Shown: one piece after another, positions 22,396 through 36,300 of the stretch
Layout: every line of letters starts with the position of its first letter
How positions within the stretch are numbered: the first letter of the stretch is position 1
Origin: Gonatopus flavifemur
Taxonomy: Eukaryota > Arthropoda > Insecta > Hymenoptera > Dryinidae
DNA: 64,000 nt
Assembly: GCA_018340375.1 (NCBI GenBank)
Contig: JAFFJZ010000078.1
Location: 372,001-436,000 of the forward strand
Direction of reading: 5' to 3'
Translations under genes and position numbers: made by a program
Notes under the pieces: generated by a model
What the model was told of the DNA's origin: nothing
Databases searched by the model: none
Seen by the model: the letters and a program-made list of their open reading frames with translations, nothing else

Positions 22396-25300
22396 GGGGC
22401 TATCAAATGACTTAGGAGATTCCGGCAAAAATTCTGCGTGGATTACATCGATCCCCACATGCCAGAGTATGATTTCACCAATTATCATCGTTTGTACCCT
22501 AAATCCAGATGAGATAGAGCATTTTGAAACTCCTAATCCTGTAATTTTTCAACTTTCGGGGGCTATAAAATGACTTAGGAGATTCCGGAAAAAATTCTGC
22601 GTGGATGAAAATGATCCCCACATGCCAGAGTATGATTTCACCCAGTATCATCGTTTGTACCCTAAATCCAGATGAGATAGAGCATTTTGAAACTCCTAAT
22701 CCTGTAATTTTTCAACTTTCGGGGACTATAAACTGACTTAGGAGATTCCGGCAAAAATTCTGCGTGGATGAAAATGATCCCCACATGCCAGAGTATGATT
22801 TCACCCAGTATCATCGTTTGTACCCTAAATCCAGATGAGATAGAGCATTTTGAAACTCCTAATCCTGTATCTTTTCAACTTTCGGGGGCTATAAAATGAC
22901 TTAGGAGATTCCGGAAAAAATTCCGCGTGGATGAAAATGATCCCCACATGCCAGAGTATGATTTCACCCAGTATCATCGTTTGTACCCTGAATCCAGATG
23001 AGATAGAGCATTTTGAAACTCCTAATCCTGTAATTTTTCAACTTTCGGGGGCTATAAAATGACTTAGGAGATTCCGGCAAAAATTCTGCGTGGATGAAAA
23101 TGATCCCCACATGCCAGAGTATGATTCCACCCAGTATAATCGTTTGTACCCTAAATCCAGATGAGATAGAGCATTTTGAAACTCCTAATCGTGTAATTTT
23201 TCAACTTTCGGGTGCTATAAAATGACTTAGGAGATTCCGGCAAAAATTCTGTGTGCATGAAAATGATCCCCACATGCCAGAGTATGATTTCACCGAGTAT
23301 TATCGTTTCCACCCTAAATCCAGATGAGATGGAGCATTTTGAAACTCCTAATCCTGTAATTTTTCAACTTTCGGGGGCTATAAAATGACTTAGGAGATTC
23401 CGGCAAAAATTCTGCCTGGATCACAATGATCCCCACATGCCAGAGTATGATTCCACCCAGTATTATCGTTTGTACCCTAAATCCAGATGAGATAGAGCAT
23501 TTTGAAACTCCTAATCCTGTAATTTTTCAACTTTCGGGGGCTATAAAATGACTTAGGAGATTCCGGAAAAAATTCTGCGTGGATGAAAATGATCCCCACA
23601 TGCCAGAGTATGATTTCACCCAGTATCATCGTTTGTACCCTAAATCCAGATGAGATAGAGCATTTTGAAACTCCTAATCCTGTAATTTTTCAACTTTCGA
23701 GGGCTATAAAATGACTTAGGAGATTCCGGAAAATTCTGCGTGGATGAAATGATCCCACATGCCAGAGTATGATTACAGCCAGGATCATCGTTTGAACCCT
23801 CAATCCAGATGAGATAGAGCATTTTGAAACTCCTAATCCTGTAATTTTTCAACTTTCGGGGGCTATAAAATGACTTAGGAGATTCCGGCAAAAATTCTGC
23901 GTGCATGAAGATGATCCCCACATGCCAGAGTATGGCTTCACCCAGTATCATCGTTTGTACCCTAAATCCAGATGAGATAGAGCATTTTGAAACTCCTAAT
24001 CCTGTAATTTTTCAACTTTCGGGGGCTATGAAATGACTTAGGAGATTCCGGCAAAAATTCTGCGTGGATTACACCGATCCCCACATGCCAGAGTATGATT
24101 TCACCAAGTATCATCGTTTGTACCCTAAATCCAGATGAGATAGAGCATTTTGAAACTCCTAATCCTGTAATTTTTCAACTTTCGGGGGCTATAAAATGAT
24201 TTAGGAGATTCCGGAAAAAATTCTGCGTGGATGGAAATGATCCCCACATGCCAGAGTATGATTTCACCCAGTATTATCGTTTGTACCCTAAATCCAGATG
24301 AGATAGAGCATTTTGAAACTCCTAATCCTGTAATTTTTCAACTTTCGGGGGCTATAAAATGACTTAGGAGATTCCGGAAAAAATTCTGCGTGGATGAAAA
24401 TGATCCCCACATGCCAGAGTATGATTCCACCCAGTATCATCGTTTGTACCCTAAATCCAGATGAGATAGAGCATTTTGAAATTCCTAATCCTGTAATTTT
24501 TCAACTTTCGGGGGCTATAAAATGACTTAGGAGCTTCCGGAAAAAATTCTGCGTGGATGAAAATGATCCCCACATGCCAGAGTATGATTTCACCCAGTAT
24601 CATCGTTTGTACCCTAAATCCAGATGAGATAGAGCATTTTGAAACTCCTAATCCTGTAATTTTTCAACTTTCGGGAGCTATAAAATGACTTAGGAGAGTC
24701 CGGCAAGAATTCTGCGTGGATGACAATGATCCCCACATGCCAGAGTATGATTCCACCCAGTATCATCGTTTGTACCCTAAATCCGGATGAGATAGAGCAT
24801 TTTGAAACTCCTAATCGTGTAATTTTTCAACTTTCGGGTGCTATAAAATGACTTAGGAGATTCCGGCAAAAATTCTGCCTGGATGAAAATGATCCCCACA
24901 TGCCAGAGTATGATTTCACCCAGTATCATCGTTTGTACCCTAAATCCAGATGAGATAGAGCATTTTGAAACTACTAATCCTGTAATTTTTCAACTTTCGG
25001 GGCTATAAAATGACTTAGGAGATTCCGGCAAAATTCTGCGTGGATGAAAATGATCCCCACATGCCAGAGTATGATTTCACCCAGTATCATCGTTTGTACC
25101 CTAAATCCAGATGAGATAGAGCATTTTGAAACTCCTAATCCTGTAATTTTTCAACTTTCGGGGGCTATAAAATGACTTAGGAGATTCCGGCAAAAATTCT
25201 GCGTGCATGAAGATGATCCCCACATGCCAGAGTATGATTTCACCCAGTATCATCGTTTGTACCCTAAATCCAGATGAGATAGAGCATTTTGAAACTCCTA

Positions 25301-26050
25301 ATCGTGTAATTTTTCAACTTTCGGGGGCTATAAAATGACTTAGGAGATTCCGGCAAAAATTCTGCCTGGATCACAATGATCCCCACATGCCAGAGTATGA
25401 TTTCACCCAGTATTATCGTTTGTACCCTAAATCCAGATGAGATAGAGCATTTTGAAACTCCTAATCCTGTAGTTTTTCAACTTTCGGGGGCTATAAAATG
25501 ACTTAGGAGATTCCGGAAAAAATTCTGCGTGGATGAAAATGATCCCCACATGCCAGAGTATGATTTCACCCAGTATCATCGTTTGTACCCTAAATCCAGA
25601 TGAGATAGAGCATTTTGAAACTCCTAATCCTGTAATTTTTCAACTTTCGGGGGCTATAAAATGACTTAGGAGATTCCGGAAAAAATTCTGCGTGGATGAG
25701 AATGATCCCCACATGCCAGAGTATGATTTCACCCAGTATCATCGTTTGTACCCTGAATCCAGATGAGATAGAGCATTTTGAAACTCCTAATCCTGTAATT
25801 TTTCAACTTTCGGGGGCTATAAAATGACTTAGGAGATTCCGGAAAAAATTCTGCGTGGATGAAAATGATCCCCACATGCCAGAGTATGATTTCACCCAGT
25901 ATCATCGTTTGTACCCTGAATCCAGATGAGATAGAGCATTTTGAAACTCCTAATCCTGTAGTTTTTCAACTTTCGGGGGCTATAAAATGACTTAGGAGAT
26001 TCCGGCAAAAATGCTGCCTGGATCACAATGATCCCCACATGCCAGAGTAT

Positions 26051-27780
26051 GATTTCACCCAGTATTATCGTTTGTCCCCTAAATCCAGATGAGATAGAGC
26101 ATTTTGAAACTCCTAATCCTGTAGTTTTTCAACTTTCGGGGGCTATAAAATGACTTAGGAGATTCCGGAAAAAATTCTGCGTGGATGAAAATGATCCCCA
26201 CATGCCAGAGTATGATTTAACCCAGCATTATCGTTTGTACCCTAAATCCAGATGAGATAGAGCATTTTGAAACTCCTACTCCTGTAATTTTTCAACTTTC
26301 GGGGGCTATAAAATGATTTAGGAGATCCCGGAAAAAATTCTGCGTGGATGGAAATGATCCCCACATGCCAGAGTATGATTTCACCCGGTATCATCGTTTG
26401 TACCCTAAATCCAGATGAGATAGAGCATTTTGAAACTCCTAATCCTGTAATTTTTCAACTTTCGGGGGCTATAAAATGACTTAGGAGATTCCGGCAAAAA
26501 TTCTGCGTGCATGAAGATGATCCCCACATGCCAGAGTATGATTTCACCGAGTATCATCGTTTTTACCCTAAATCCGGATGAGATAGAGCATTTTGAAACT
26601 CCTAATCGTGTAATTTTTCAACTTTCGGGGGCTATAAAATGACTTAGGAGATTCCGGCAAAAATTCTGCCTGGATCACAATGATCCCCACATACCAGAGT
26701 ATGATTTCACCCAGTATTATCGTTTGTCCCCTAAATCCAGATGAGATAGAGCATTTTGAAACTCCTAATCCTGTAGTTTTTCAACTTTCGGGGGCTATAA
26801 AATGACTTAGGAGATTCCGGCAGGAATTCTGCCTGGATCACAATGATCCCCACATGCCAGAGTATGATTTAACCCAGCATTATCGTTTGTACCCTAAATC
26901 CAGATGAGATAGAGCATTTTGAAACTCCTACTCCTGTAATTTTTCAACTTTCGGGGGAAAAAATGATTTAGGAGATTCCGGAAAAAATTCTGCGTGGATG
27001 GAAATGATCCCCACATGCCAGAGTATGATTTCACCCAGTATCATCGTTTGTACCCTAAATCCAGATGAGATAGAGCATTTTGAAACTCCTAATCCTGTAA
27101 TTTTTCAACTTTCGGGGGCTATAAAATGACTTAGGAGATTCCGGCAAAAATTCTGCGTGCATGAAGATGATCCCCACATGCCAGAGTATGATTTCACCGA
27201 GTATCATCGTTTTTACCCTAAATCCGGATGAGATAGAGCATTTTGAAACTCCTAATCGTGTAATTTTTCAACTTTCGGGTGCTATAAAATGACTTAGGAG
27301 ATTCCGGCAAAAATTCTGCCTGGATCACAATGATCCCCACATGCCAGAGTATGATTTCACCCAGTATTATCGTTTGTACCCTAAATCCAGATGAGATAGA
27401 GCATTTTGAAACTCCTAATCCTGTAGTTTTTCAACTTTCGGGGGCTATAAAATGACTTAGGAGATTCCGGCAAAAATTCTGCCTGGATCACAATGATCCC
27501 CACATGCCAGAGTATGATTTCACCCAGTATTATCGTTTGTCCCCTAAATCCAGATGAGATAGAGCATTTTGAAACTCCTAATCCTGTAGTTTTTCAACTT
27601 TCGGGGGCTATAAAATGACTTAGGAGATTCCGGAAAAAATTCTGCGTGGATGAAAATGATCCCCACATGCCAGAGTATGATTTAACCCAGCATTATCGTT
27701 TGTACCCTAAATCCAGATGAGATAGAGCATTTTGAAACTCCTACTCCTGTAATTTTTCAACTTTCGGGGGCTATAAAATG
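26051..27780 (+). repeat. Local 4- and 5-monomer higher-order repeats
   Basis: The rare variant GATTTAACCCAGCATTATCG lies at 26214, 26866 and 27679. The first gap is 652 (4 x 163), the second 813 (5 x 163 less a 2-base loss). The loss is visible near 26953, where GGCTAT is replaced by AA after the G run. The same variant also occurs at 10930 and 19557. Confidence 0.7.
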
Positions 27781-30700
27781 ATTTAGGAGATTCCGGAAAA
27801 AATTCTGCGTGGATGGAAATGATCCCCACATGCCAGAGTATGATTTCACCCAGTATCATCGTTTGTACCCTAAATCCAGATGAGATAGAGCATTTTGAAA
27901 CTCCTAATCCTGTAATTTTTCAACTTTCGGGGGCTATAAAATGACTTAGGAGATTCCGGCAAAAATTCTGCGTACATGAAGATGATCCCCACATGCCAGA
28001 GTATGATTTAACCAAGTATCATCGTTTTTACCCTAAATCCGGATGAGATAGAGCATTTTGAAACTCCTAATCCTGTAATTTTTCAACTTTCGGGGGCTAT
28101 AAAATGACTTAGGAGATTCCGGCAAAAATTCTGCGTGCATGAAGATGATACCCACATGCCAGAGTATGATTTCACCCAGTATCATCGTTTGTACCCTAAA
28201 TCCGTATGAGATAGAGCATTTTGAAACTCCTAATCGTGTAATTTTTCAACTTTCGGGGGCTATAAACTGACTTAGGAGATTCCGGCAAAAATTCTGCCTG
28301 GATCACAATGATCCCCACATGCCAGAGTATGATTTCACCCAGTATTATCGTTTGTACCCTGAATCCAGATGAGATAGAGCATTTTGAAACTCCTAATCCT
28401 GTAGTTTTTCAACTTTCGGGGGCTATAAAATGACTTAGGAGATTCCGGAAAAAATTCTGCGTGGATGAAAATGATCCCCACATGCCAGAGTATGATTTCA
28501 CCCAGTATCATCGTTTGTACCCTAAATCCAGATGAGATAGAGCATTTTGAAACTCCTAATCCTGTAATTTTTCAACTTTCGGGGTTTATAAAATGACTTG
28601 GGAGATTCCGGAAAAAATTCTGCGTGGATGAGAATGATCCCCACATGCCAGAGTATGATTTCACCCAGTATCATCGTTTGTACCCTGAATCCAGATGAGA
28701 TAGAGCATTTTGAAACTCCTAATCCTGTAATTTTTCAACTTTCGGGGGCTATAAAATGACTTAGGAGATTCCGGCAAAAATTCTGCGTGGATTACATCGA
28801 TCCCCACATGCCAGAGTATGATTTCATCAATTATCATCGTTTGTACCCTAAATCCAGATGAGATAGAGCATTTTGAAACTCCTAATCCTGTAATTTTTCA
28901 ACTTTCGGGGACTATAAACTGACTTAGGAGATTCCGGCAAAAATTCTGCGTGGATGAAAATGATCCCCACATGCCAGAGTATGATTTCACCCAGTATCAT
29001 CGTTTGTACCCTAAATCCAGATGAGATAGAGCATTTTGAAACTCCTAATCGTGTAATTTTTCAACTTTCGGGTGCTATAAAATGACTTAGGAGATTCCGG
29101 CAAAAATTCTGCCTGGATCACAATGATCCCCACATGCCAGAGTATGATTTCACCCAGTATTATCGTTTGTACCCTAAATCCAGATGAGATAGAGCATTTT
29201 GAAACTCCTAATCCTGTATCTTTTCAACTTTCGGGGGCTATAAAATGACTTAGGAGATTCCGGAAAAAATTCTGCGTGGATGAAAATGATCCCCACATGC
29301 CAGAGTATGATTTCACCCAGTATCATCGTTTGTACCCTAAATCCAGATGAGATAGAGCATTTTGAAACTCCTAATCCTGTAATTTTTCAACTTTCGGGGG
29401 CTATAAAATGACTTAGGAGATTCCGGCAAAAATTCTGCGTGCATGAAAATGATCTCCACATGCCAGAGTATGATTTCACCGAGTATCATCGTTTGTACCC
29501 TAAATCCGGATGAGATAGAGCATTTTGAAACTCCTAATCGTGTAATTTTTCAACTTTCGGGTGCTATAAAATGACTTAGGAGATTCCGGCAAAAATTCTG
29601 CGTGAAGGAAAATGATCCCCACATGTCAGAGTATGATTCCACCGAGTATCATCGTTTGTACCCTAAATCCGGATGAGATAGAGCATTTTGAAACTCCTAA
29701 TCGTGTAATTTTTCAACTTTCGAGGGCTATAAAATGACTTAGGAGATTCCGGAAAAAATTCTGCGTGGATGAAAATGATCCCCACATGCCAGAGTATGGC
29801 TTCACCCAGTATCATCGTTTGTACCCTAAATCCAGATGAGATAGAGCATTTTGAAACTCCTAATCCTGTAATTTTTCAACTTTCGGGGGCTATGAAATGA
29901 CTTAGGAGATTCCGGCAAAAATTCTGCGTGGATTACACCGATCCCCACATGCCAGAGTATGATTTCACCAAGTATCATCGTTTGTACCCTAAATCCAGAT
30001 GAGATAGAGCATTTTGAAACTCCTAATCCTGTAATTTTTCAACTTTCGGGGACTATAAACTGACTTAGGAGATTCCGGCAAAAATTCTGCGTGGATGAAA
30101 ATGATCCCCACATGCCAGAGTATGATTTCACCCAGTATCATCGCTTGTACCCTAAATCCAGATGAGATAGAGCATTTTGAAACTCCTAATCCTGTAATTT
30201 TTCAACTTTCGAGGGCTATAAAATGACTTAGGAGATTCCGGAAAAAATTCTGCGTGGATGAAAATGATCCCCACATGCCAGAGTATGATTTCACCCAGTA
30301 TCATCGCTTGTACCCTAAATCCAGATGAGATAGAGCATTTTGAAACTCCTAATCCTGTAATTTTTCAACTTTCGAGGGCTATAAAATGACTTAGGAGATT
30401 CCGGAAAAAATTCTGCGTGGATGAAAATGATCCCCACATGCCAGAGTATGATTTCACCCAGTATCCATGTTTGTACCCTAAATCCAGATGAGATAGAGCA
30501 TTTTGAAACTCCTAATCCTGTAATTTTTCAACTTTCGGGGGCTATCAAATGACTTAGGAGATTCCGGCAAAAATTCTGCGTGGATTACATCGATCCCCAC
30601 ATGCCAGAGTATGATTTCACCAATTATCATCGTTTGTACCCTAAATCCAGATGAGATAGAGCATTTTGAAACTCCTAATCCTGTAATTTTTCAACTTTCG

Positions 30701-31233
30701 GGGACTATAAACTGACTTAGGAGATTCCGGCAAAAATTCTGCGTGGATGAAAATGATCCCCACATGCCAGAGTATGATTTCACCCAGTATCATCGCTTGT
30801 ACCCTAAATCCAGATGAGATAGAGCATTTTGAACCTCCTAATCCTGTAATTTTTCAACTTTCGGGGGCTATAAAATGACTTAGGAGATTCCGGAAAAAAT
30901 TCTGCGTGGATGAAAATGATCCCCACATGCCAGAGTATGATTTCACCCAGTATCATCGTTTGTACCCTAAATCCAGATGAGATAGAGCATTTTGAACCTC
31001 CTAATCCTGTAATTTTTCAACTTTCGGGGGCTATAAAATGACTTAGGAGATTCCGGAAAAAATTCTGCGTGGATGAAAATGATCCCCACATGCCAGAGTA
31101 TGATTTCACCCAGTATCATCGTTTGTACCCTAAATCCAGATGAGATAGAGCATTTTGAAACTCCTAATCCTGTAATTTTTCAACTTTCGGGGGCTATAAA
31201 ATGACTTAGGAGATTCCGGCAAAAATTCTGCGT

Positions 31234-33310
31234 GCATGAAGATGATCCCCACATGCCAGAGTATGATTTCACCGAGTATCATCGTTTGTACCCTGAATCC
31301 GGATGAGATAGAGCATTTTGAAACTCCTAATCGTGTAATTTTTCAACTTTCGGGGGCTATAAACTGACTTAGGAGATTCCGGCAAAAATTCTGCCTGGAT
31401 CACAATGATCCCCACATGCCAGAGTATGATTTCACCCAGTATTATCGTTTGTACCCTAAATCCAGATGAGATAGAGCATTTTGAAACTCCTAATCCTGTA
31501 GTTTTTCAACTTTCGGGGGCTATAAAATGACTTAGGAGATTCCGGAAAAAATTCTGCGTGGATGAAAATGATCCCCACATGCCAGAGTATGATTTCACCC
31601 AGTATCATCGTTTGTACCCTAAATCCAGATGAGATAGAGCATTTTGAAACTCCTAATCCTGTAATTTTTCAACTTTCGGGGGCTATAAAATGACTTAGGA
31701 GATTCCGGAAAAAATTCTGCGTGGATGAGAATGATCCCCACATGCCAGAGTATGATTTCACCCAGTATCATCGTTTGTACCCTGAATCCAGATGAGATAG
31801 AGCATTTTGAAACTCCTAATCCTGTAATTTTTCAACTTTCGGGGGCTATAAAATGACTTAGGAGATTCCGGAGAAAATTCTGCGTGGATGAAAATGATCC
31901 CCACATGCCAGAGTATGATTTCACCCAGTATCATCGTTTGTACCCTAAATCCAGATGAGATAGAGCATTTTGAAACTCCTAATCCTGTAATTTTTCAACT
32001 TTCGGGGGCTATAAACTGACTTAGGAGATTCCGGCAAAAATTCTGCGTGGATTACATCGATCCCCACATGCCAGAGTATGATTCCACCAAGTATCATCGT
32101 TTGTACCCTAAATCCAGATGAGATAGAGCATATTGAAACTCCTAATCCTGTAATTTTTCAACTTTCGGGGACTATGAACTGACTTAGGAGATTCCGGCAA
32201 AAATTCTGCGTGGATGAAAATGATCCCCACATGCCAGAGTATGATTCCACCGAATATCATCGTTTGTACCCTAAATCCAGATAAGATAGAGCATTTTGAA
32301 ACTCCTGATCCTGTAATTTTTCAAACTTCAGGAGCTATAAAATGACTTAGGAGATTCCGGAAGAAATTCTGCGTGGATGAAAATCATCCCCACATGCCAG
32401 AGTATGATTTCACCCAGTATCATCGTTTGTACCCTAAATCCAGATGAGATAGAGCATTTTCAAACTCCTAACCCTGTAATTTTTCAACTTTCGGGGGCTA
32501 TAAAATGACTTGGGAGATTCCGGCAAAAATTCTGCGTGCATGAAGATGATCCCCACATGCCAGAGTATGATTTCACCGAGTATCATCGTTTGTACCCTGA
32601 ATCCGGATGAGATAGAGCATTTTGAAACTCCTAATCGTGTAATTTTTCAACTTTCGGGGGCTATAAACTGACTTAGGAGATTCCGGCAAAAATTCTGCCT
32701 GGATCACAATGATCCCCACATGCCAGAGTATGATTTCACCCAGTATTATCGTTTGTACCCTAAATCCAGATGAGATAGAGCATTTTGAAACTCCTAATCC
32801 TGTAGTTTTTCAACTTTCGGGGGCTATAAAATGACTTAGGAGATTCCGGAAAAAATTCTGCGTGGATGAAAATGATCCCCACATGCCAGAGTATGATTTC
32901 ACCCAGTATCATCGTTTGTACCCTAAATCCAGATGAGATAGAGCATTTTGAAACTCCTAATCCTGTAATTTTTCAACTTTCGGGGGCTATAAAATGACTT
33001 AGGAGATTCCGGAAAAAATTCTGCGTGGATGAGAATGATCCCCACATGCCAGAGTATGATTTCACCCAGTATCATCGTTTGTACCCTGAATCCAGATGAG
33101 ATAGAGCATTTTGAAACTCCTAATCCTGTAATTTTTCAACTTTCGGGGGCTATAAAATGACTTAGGAGATTCCGGAGAAAATTCTGCGTGGATGAAAATG
33201 ATCCCCACATGCCAGAGTATGATTTCACCCAGTATCATCGTTTGTACCCTAAATCCAGATGAGATAGAGCATTTTGAAACTCCTAATCCTGTAATTTTTC
33301 AACTTTCGGG
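31234..33310 (+). repeat. Second copy of the 8-monomer higher-order repeat
   Basis: GCATGAAGATGATCC starts at 31234 and 32538, exactly 1304 apart, and the marker monomers come in the same order as at 14150-15453. All markers tested (CATATT at 15045/32129, AAATCATCCCC at 15301/32385, CAGATAAGATAG at 15191/32275, CATTTTCAAA at 15371/32455) have one constant offset, 17084. A second, incomplete unit follows and stops after its GGAGAAAATTC monomer near 33310, where compact monomers begin. Confidence 0.85.
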
Positions 33311-36300
33311 GCTATAAAATGACTTAGGAGATTCCGGCAAAAATTCTGCCTGGATTACAATGATCCCCACATGCCAGAGTATGATTTCACCCAGTATCAT
33401 CGATTGTACCCTGAATCCGGATGAGATAGAGCATTTTGAAACTCCTTATCCTGTAATTTTTCACCTTTCGCTGGCTATAAATTTACTTAGTAGATTACTG
33501 TAATAATTCTGGTTGTATGAAAATGATCCCCACATGCCAGAGTATGATTTCACCCAATATCATCGTTTGTAACCTAAATCCAGATGAGATAGAGCATTTT
33601 GAAACTCCTAATCCTGTAATTTTTCAACTTTCGGGGGCTATAAAATGACTTAGGAGATTCCGGAAAAAATTCCGCGTGGATGAAAATGATCCCCACATGC
33701 CAGAGTATGATTTCACCCAGTATCATCGTTTGTACCCTGAATCCAGATGAGATAGAGCATTTTGAAACTCCTAATCCTGTAATTTTTCAACTTTCGGGGG
33801 CTATAAAATGACTTAGGAGATTCCGGCAAAAATTCTGCGTGCATGAAGATGATCCCCACATGCCAGAGTATGATTTCACCCAGTATCATCGTTTGTACCC
33901 TAAATCCAGATGAGATAGAGCATTTTGAAACTCCTAATCGTGTAATTTTTCAACTTTCGGGGGCTATAAAATGACTTAGGAGATTCCGGCAAAAATTCTG
34001 CCTGGATCGCAATGATCCCCACATGCCAGAGTATGATTTCACCCAGTATTATCGTTTGTACCCTAAATCCAGATGAGATAGAGCATTTTGAAACTCCTAA
34101 TCCTGTAGTTTTTCAACTTTCGGGGGCTATAAAATGACTTAGGAGATTCCGGAAAACATTCTGCGTGGATGAACATGATCCCCACATGCCATAGTAGGAT
34201 TTCACCCAGTATCATCGTTTGTACCCTAAATCCAGATGAGATAGAGCATTTTGAAACTCCTAATCCTGTAATTTTTCAACTTTCGGGGCTATAAAATGAC
34301 TTAGGAGATTCCGGCAAAATTCTGCGTGGATGTAAATGATCCCCACATGCCATAGTATGATTTCACCCAGTATCATCGTTTGTACCCTAAATCCAGATGA
34401 GATAGAGCATTTTGAAACTCCTAATCCTGTAATTTTTCAACTTTCGGGGGCTATAAAATGACTTAGAGATTCCGGCAAAATTCTGCGTGCATGAAAATGA
34501 TCCCCACATGCCAGAGTATGATTTCACCCAGTATCATCGTTTGTACCCTAAATCCAGATGAGATAGAGCATTTTGAAACTCCTAATCCTGTAATTTCTCA
34601 ACTTTCGGGGGCTATAAAATGACTTAGGAGATTCCGGCAAAATTCTGCCTTGGATCACAATGATCCCCACATGCCAGAGTATGATTTCACCCAGTATTAT
34701 CGTTTGTACCCTAAATCCAGATGAGATAGAGAATTTTGAAACTCCTAATCCTGTAATTTTTCAACTTTCGGGCTATAAAATGACTTAGGAGATTCCGGCA
34801 AAAATTCTGCTGGGATGAAAATGATCCCCACATGCCAGAGTATGATTTCACCCAGTATCATGGTTTGTACCCTAAATCCAGATGAGATAGAGCATTTTGA
34901 AACTCCTAATCCTGTAATTTTTCAACTTTCGGGGCTATAAAATGACTTAGGAGATTCCGGCAAAAATTCTGCCTGGATCACACTGTTCCCACATGCCAGA
35001 GTATGATTTCACCCAGTATCATCGTTTGTACCCTAAATCCAGATGAGATAGAGCATTTTGAAACTCCTAATCCTGTAATTTTTCAACTTTTCGGGGCTAT
35101 AAAATGACTTAGGAGATTCCGGCGAAAATTCTGCCTGGATCACAATGATCCCCACATGCCAGAGTATGATTTCACCCAGTATTATCGTTTGTACCCTAAA
35201 TCCAGATGAGATAGAGCATTTTGAAACTCCTAATCGTGTAATTTTTCAACTTTCGGGCTATAAAATGACTTAGGAGATTCCGGCAAAAATTCTGCCTGGA
35301 TCACAATGATCCCCACATGCCAGAGTATGATTTCACCCAGTATTATCGTTTGTACCCTAAATCCAGATGAGATAGAGCATTTTGAAACTCCTAATCCTGT
35401 AATTTTTCAACTTTCGGGGCTATAAAATGACTTAGGACATTCCGGACAAAATTCTGCCTGGATGACAATGATCCCCACATGCCAGAGTATGATTTCACCC
35501 AGTATTATCGTTTGTACCCTAAATCCAGATGAGATAGAGCATTTTGAAACTCCTAATCCTGTAATTTTTCAACTTTCGGGGCTATAAAATGACTTAGGAG
35601 ATTCCGGAAAAATTCTGCGTGGATGAAATGATCCCCACATGCCAGAGTATGATTTCACCCAGTATCATCGTTTGTACCCTAATTCCAGATGAGATAGAGC
35701 ATTTTGAAACTCCTAATCCTGTAATTTTTCAACTTTCGGGGGCTATAAAATGACTTAGGAGATTCCGGAAAATTCTGCGTGGATGAAAATGATCCCCACA
35801 TGCCAGAGTATGATTTCACCCAGTATCATCGTTTGTACCCTAAATCCAGATGAGATAGAGCATTTTGAAACTCCTAATCCAGTAATTTTTCAACTTTCGG
35901 GGCTATAAAATGACTTAGGAGATTCCGGCAAAATTCTGCGTGGATGAAAATGATCCCCACATGCCAGAGTATGATTTCACCCAGTATCATCGGTTGTACC
36001 CTAAATCCAGATGAGATAGAGCATTTTGAAACTCCTGATCCTGTAATTTTTCAACTTTCGGGGCTATAAAATGACTTAGGAGATTCCGGCAAAATTCTGC
36101 CTGGATGACAATGATCCCCACATGCCAGAGTATGATTTCACCCAGTATTATCGTTTGTCCCCTGAATCCAGATGAGATAGAGCATTTTGTAACTCCTAAT
36201 CCTGTAATTTTTCAACTTTCGGGGCTATAAAATGACTTAGGAGATTCCGGAAAAATTCTGCGTGGATGAAAATGATCCCCACATGCCAGAGTATGATTTC

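Noticed and set aside
23640..23951. 103-codon minus-strand open frame inside the satellite
   Set aside because: Same artefact. It is longer only because a local cluster of indels near 23.73-23.79 kb shifts the frame.
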